DNA of 18,128 nucleotides, taken from assembly GCA_039806065.1 (NCBI GenBank), contig JBDKJS010000225.1, positions 1 through 18,128 on the forward strand, written 5' to 3'. Both the position numbers and the translations under genes were made by a program. A model generated the notes under the pieces. That model ran no database searches. It saw nothing but the letters and a program-made list of their open reading frames with translations, and was not told where the DNA came from. Source of the DNA: JBDKJS01 sp039806065 (GTDB lineage Bacteria > Bacteroidota > Bacteroidia > AKYH767-A > 2013-40CM-41-45). Shown one piece after another: positions 15,402 through 18,128 of the stretch (its first letter is position 1; each line of letters starts with the position of its first letter).

Positions 15402-15432
15402 AACCCTACTTAAATATTTACCAAGTAGGGTT
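15402..15432 (-). other. Stem-loop overlapping the stop codon of the choice-of-anchor B gene
   Basis: AACCCTACTT (15402-15411) is perfectly complementary to AAGTAGGGTT (15423-15432), with an 11-nt loop that holds the stop codon. On the minus strand no U-tract follows, so it is a weak terminator candidate or an mRNA-stability hairpin separating this gene from the tlpA-like gene. Confidence 0.55.
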
Positions 15433-16809
15433 GATCAATATCCTTGATCTAAATGACTCTTTCCCTTGAATTACTTCTAAATTATAAAGCCCACCTGCCA
15501 GTGATTGTACATTCACATTAAAGATACCTTGCCTTGCCTCACCCTTAAGGGCTATTTGCCCCTGCATGTTTATCAATTTATAACTACATTCACCACTTCC
15601 ATTGGTAACCATTACTTTTATTAAATCAGTGGCCGGATTAGGATACGTTGCCACTTTAAGTGGTGCAGGAGTAGTAACAGCAGTAGGCAAATCTAATTCC
15701 AGCACAAACAAGCCCCGCTGCATATCACTCACCACAGTGTGACCCGTGTTAGAAAAGGTGTAAGCAGCCCAAGCTCCCTTATATGCTGGACTATCATAAG
15801 CCCCAACAGCATTGTCGGAATAGGTGTCAAAGTATGCCACCAAAATAGGGTTTTGAGGATCCACTATGTTATACACCAACAACCCTTCTTGATAGTAAGC
15901 TATGTAAAGTAAGTCGCCTTCCACATAGGGGTTGTGTGGGGTCGATCCCGGATGTTCTATAAATGAACCTATGGATTGTATATTATTAATATCGTTTAAA
16001 TCTACAATTATATTTGGCTGACCAGTTGGCACCTCATCACAGTAATATAGGTATCGGTGTGTTTTATCAATCGCACAGCTATGATTGTAATTAGCGCTTG
16101 AACTAATATTGAGCGAGCTCAACTCATTAAACACACCATTGCTAAAGGTGTATACATGTAGCCCATCAAAGCCGCAATTGGCATACACCGTATCATTTAT
16201 GACCAACATATCATGCACCTGATTAATGGCAGGATAATCATCATTCAAATACCTTAGCAGGGAAGGCACAGCAGGGTTGGCCAGTGAATATACACCCATA
16301 CTCTTATTTACGCCTATCTTTTTGGGATTGGCAGTGTATAGCTTATCACCAGCCACATACAGCGTATGCGACTGTCTAAAAAGTGTATCGCTATCATACA
16401 CCACATGCACCGAGTCTGGTAGAAAACTCATATCAGCTATTTGGAAACTATTTGGCGAGTTATCATCACTTATCATATATAGATAATTGCCATACGATTT
16501 ATATTCACGCCAAAGCACATTGTTCCTGCGGCCTGGCACATAATCGCGCTCCACCGGATTTTGAGGATCGGTTACCTCTATGATATGAGTCCCCAAACTT
16601 GAACCTATAATGGCATAATTTCTGTTAGTGAGCGTATCAGTCCATCCCCAGCAGCTCGCATAGCGGCTCTGAACAAAACTAGTATTCTGTGGCACCAGAG
16701 GATCATCCCAGATGCCTAGCAAATTCATGTATTGATTGGCAAATGGTTGCCCCTTTGCATTTATCATTGCCCCTATTAATAGCAACAATGCTAATAAACA
16801 TTTTTTCAT
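15418..16809 (-). CDS. Choice-of-anchor B family (LVIVD-repeat) T9SS protein
   Basis: The ATG at 16809 gives 463 residues starting with a signal peptide (MKKCLLALLLLIGAMINAKG); the frame runs four codons further up to a TTG, which is not needed. The body is a beta-propeller-like LVIVD repeat region: GTHIIEVTDPQNPV, MGVYSLANPAVP, GLLVYNIVDPQNPI and RGLFVLELDLP are the repeat signatures. A conserved NHSCAIDKTHRYLY segment and HNPYVEGDLLYIAYYQEGL are hallmarks of the choice-of-anchor B family. The last ~80 residues are a T9SS type A sorting domain (VATYPNPATDLIKVMV, GGLYNLEVIQG). The protein is therefore exported and probably attached to the surface; its ligand or substrate is unknown. It lies 50 nt upstream of the tlpA-like gene in the same direction and is divergent from the pspC-like gene. 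Confidence 0.9.
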   Translation of the reverse strand: MKKCLLALLLLIGAMINAKGQPFANQYMNLLGIWDDPLVPQNTSFVQSRYASCWGWTDTLTNRNYAIIGSSLGTHIIEVTDPQNPVERDYVPGRRNNVLWREYKSYGNYLYMISDDNSPNSFQIADMSFLPDSVHVVYDSDTLFRQSHTLYVAGDKLYTANPKKIGVNKSMGVYSLANPAVPSLLRYLNDDYPAINQVHDMLVINDTVYANCGFDGLHVYTFSNGVFNELSSLNISSSANYNHSCAIDKTHRYLYYCDEVPTGQPNIIVDLNDINNIQSIGSFIEHPGSTPHNPYVEGDLLYIAYYQEGLLVYNIVDPQNPILVAYFDTYSDNAVGAYDSPAYKGAWAAYTFSNTGHTVVSDMQRGLFVLELDLPTAVTTPAPLKVATYPNPATDLIKVMVTNGSGECSYKLINMQGQIALKGEARQGIFNVNVQSLAGGLYNLEVIQGKESFRSRILINPTW

Positions 16810-16848
16810 AATGGCATGCAAGGTAATTATTTATTGTGAACCCACATA

Positions 16849-16880
16849 TTGCAAAACTTAGCGCTTAAGTAATACATTTG
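16849..16880 (+). promoter_or_regulatory. Bacteroidota-type promoter of the pspC-cyclase pair
   Basis: An exact TACATTTG (-7) lies at 16873-16880, with TTG at 16849-16851 and a 21-nt spacer. Transcription should start near 16886, giving a leader of about 16 nt. The minus-strand gene in the same ~90-nt divergent region shows only an imperfect element (TAAGTTTTG). Confidence 0.75.
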
Positions 16881-16901
16881 TAAAAACAACCACATCACCC
16901 C

Positions 16902-17090
16902 ATGCAAAAAAAACTTGTTAAAGGACCGGCTAAAATAGCAGGCGTATGCAGCGGATTGGCACATTATTTTGAAATGGATCCCACCGTAGTCAGGCTCATT
17001 TTTCTGTTCTTACTTTTAGGCTTAGGCACCGGACTTTTGCTCTATTTAGTTTTGGCCATCATCATGCCTCAAAGCAACAGCCAGCCATGA
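16902..17090 (+). CDS. PspC-domain small membrane protein
   Basis: The 62-residue protein is a bare PspC domain: a short cytoplasmic stretch with the conserved KIAGVCSGLAHYFEMDPTVVRL pattern (about 11-32), then one long hydrophobic helix (about 33-54; LFLLLGLGTGLLLYLVLAIIM). PspC proteins sense or transmit membrane stress in the phage-shock response of proteobacteria. In Bacteroidota such short PspC proteins are common and their role is little known. The TGA stop overlaps the ATG of the next gene (ATGA), so the two are coupled in translation. A consensus promoter lies directly upstream. Confidence 0.87.
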   Translation: MQKKLVKGPAKIAGVCSGLAHYFEMDPTVVRLIFLFLLLGLGTGLLLYLVLAIIMPQSNSQP

Positions 17091-17833
17091 TCACAGCCCA
17101 GCTCACCCACCATAACCGCACCTATCAGGTAAACTTATTACAGCCCCACCCACTGGCACTGCCTGTAAATCCCATAGCACCCAGCCTGCATGCATTTCAT
17201 ATTCCACCCCCAGTAGCCAGCCCATTCACCAGTGGATCCTTCGTGGGAGCGGTGGCACAGGGTAGCAGCTGTAACGTAAACAATATTTTTTTCAACCCCC
17301 ATGGCCACTGCACCCATACAGAGTGTGTGGCACATATCTCAGACCGCTTTTATAATGTCAATGATGTGGTACCGCACCACCTATTTGCGGCCACGTTACT
17401 CACCGTTACTCCAGAATTAATGGATGGCAATAGCATCATCACCACAGCGCTGTTGAAACCCCTCATGCACCTAGCGCCCACACCCGCATTGTTACTGCGC
17501 ACACCCGCATCAGCACTGCCCATACCCAAAATATTTTCAGGTACCAATCCCACCTTCCTCCATCATACAGCAGCCGCCCTCATCCGCAGCCTTGGCTATC
17601 ATCACCTCATGCTCGATCTCCCTTCAGTAGATCAAGAGCACGATGGTGGACTCCTATTAGCGCACAAAGCATTCTGGAACTATCCCCAAACTTACGATAC
17701 CTCACGCACCATCACAGAGCTCATACACCTGCCAGCCCATCTCCCTGATGGACTCTATGCTTGCAACCTACTAATGGCACCCATCATTAACGATGCCACA
17801 CCAAGCAACCCCATATTGTATAGCCTCTCATAA
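17087..17833 (+). CDS. Cyclase-family protein (kynurenine formamidase-like fold)
   Basis: The 248-residue protein has the metal-site pattern of the cyclase/KynB family: NPHGHCTHTECVAHI (70-84), with His72, His77, Glu79 and His83. It is comparable to HxGTHxDxPxH in kynurenine formamidases and to the HGxGTHTE form I recall from Bacteroidota homologues. A second block, DQEHDGGLLLAHKAFW (182-197), carries the later conserved Asp and His. Family members are metal-dependent amidohydrolases; with no tryptophan-catabolism genes nearby, the substrate is unknown. Two oddities stand out. The usual Gly before Thr-His is Cys75. The gene is also C-rich on its coding strand (in 17101-17160 about 25 C to 7 G, ~53% GC), giving many His, Pro, Ala, Leu and Thr residues, unlike the AT-rich neighbours. 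It overlaps pspC by ATGA. Confidence 0.78.
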   Translation: MITAQLTHHNRTYQVNLLQPHPLALPVNPIAPSLHAFHIPPPVASPFTSGSFVGAVAQGSSCNVNNIFFNPHGHCTHTECVAHISDRFYNVNDVVPHHLFAATLLTVTPELMDGNSIITTALLKPLMHLAPTPALLLRTPASALPIPKIFSGTNPTFLHHTAAALIRSLGYHHLMLDLPSVDQEHDGGLLLAHKAFWNYPQTYDTSRTITELIHLPAHLPDGLYACNLLMAPIINDATPSNPILYSLS

Positions 17834-17855
17834 CTTAAGCAGCCAACCCCTTAGC

Positions 17856-17893
17856 CCATTTTATTCATACTCTTAAATGGTCTATTTTTTTTA
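17856..17893 (+). terminator. Possible weak terminator after the cyclase gene
   Basis: CCATTT (17856-17861) can pair with AAATGG (17875-17880) around a 13-nt loop; it is followed within 4 nt by a run of eight Ts. The short AT-rich stem makes it a weak candidate. Confidence 0.4.
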
Positions 17894-18000
17894 ATGCGCC
17901 TCATCCCGCTATCGGCCGTAGTGCTGCCCTGCGGGCAGCAGCTACCTGCCTCTATCGGGGGCGGGCCAACCCTGCAGGCTACCATGCCCACACCGCTCTC
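17894..18000. repeat. GC-rich palindromic intergenic block, candidate dispersed repeat
   Basis: The block is far more GC-rich than its surroundings. It is built around an 8-bp perfect hairpin, TGCTGCCC (17922-17929) with GGGCAGCA (17933-17940) and a 3-nt loop. The stem extends by GTAG (17918-17921) with CTAC (17942-17945) past one bulged G. CTATCGG occurs on both sides (17909-17915 and 17952-17958). No T-tract follows, so it is not an ordinary terminator. It can be translated in several frames without any resemblance to a known protein. The sequence recalls intergenic repeats scattered through some Bacteroidota genomes, but that is memory, not a search. The rest of the window, 18001-18128, holds nothing else that I can support. 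Confidence 0.45.
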
Positions 18001-18128
18001 AACAAATAGCTTACGCACTCCACTTATTCATGCCCACCTCACCCCACCAAACAACGCACCAAAGCCATCACCCAATTTTTAAACCTATCATTGGTGCATA
18101 CTATCAAGTATCTATCGGCTTACCATCT

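Noticed and set aside
16277..16583. Two plus-strand frames of 66-69 codons inside the choice-of-anchor B gene
   Set aside because: They are antisense to conserved LVIVD repeats and show no recognisable features.
17894..18082. A 62-codon plus-strand reading frame across the GC-rich block
   Set aside because: Its translation is low-complexity (Pro, Thr, Leu), includes the hairpin, and resembles no protein I know; the palindrome and composition fit a repeat better.
18104..18128. Short open stretch on the minus strand reading DGKPIDT then TGA at the right edge
   Set aside because: It could be the C-terminus of a gene entering from the right, but seven codons are too few to support a feature.

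Overview
The window looks like chromosomal DNA of a member of the Bacteroidota, probably Chitinophagales or Sphingobacteriales-like. Four proteins end in a type IX secretion (T9SS) type A sorting domain. Exact Bacteroidota promoter elements (TAnnTTTG with an upstream TTG or TTTG) precede a tRNA gene, rpsU and a pspC-like gene. Start codons lack strong Shine-Dalgarno sequences. The rpsU-xerC-hpf order is one I know from this phylum. No phage, transposase or CRISPR array is visible. Protein-family calls come from recognising motifs, not from a search.

Left part (1-5154). It opens inside a large secreted T9SS cargo protein whose N-terminus lies outside the window and which ends in a clear terminator. 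Next comes a two-gene block: an integral membrane protein of the NqrB/RnfD/UnbU type, followed 27 nt later by a DUF2330 secreted or membrane-anchored protein. A small convergent T9SS cargo gene of unknown function follows on the minus strand.

Middle part (5199-10774). A tRNA-Arg(CCU) with its own promoter faces a 1178-residue T9SS surface protein across one shared, symmetrical terminator. That protein has a beta-helix and a duplicated CARDB/Ig-like/PKD-like cassette. Then come rpsU (bS21), a strong terminator lying directly against the start of a xerC/xerD-type recombinase gene, and hpf/raiA with its own terminator. In many Bacteroidota I would expect a tRNA cluster and tuf after hpf; here a secreted lytic transglycosylase gene follows.

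Right part (10851-18128). The lytic transglycosylase gene converges on, and overlaps by 4 nt, a minus-strand cluster. In order of transcription this is a choice-of-anchor B/LVIVD T9SS protein, a TlpA-like lipoprotein thioredoxin, a stand-alone probable outer-membrane beta-barrel, and an LpxH-type phosphoesterase of lipid A synthesis. The last three overlap end to start and probably form an operon concerned with the envelope. Divergent from it, a well-formed promoter drives a PspC-domain membrane protein whose gene overlaps (ATGA) a cyclase/kynurenine-formamidase-like gene of unusual base composition. The last ~240 bases hold a GC-rich palindromic block, probably a dispersed repeat, and no convincing gene.

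Most genes here serve the cell envelope or surface. The least explained items are the UnbU-like/DUF2330 pair, the orphan barrel in the TlpA-LpxH operon, the compositionally odd cyclase gene, and the GC-rich palindrome at the right end.
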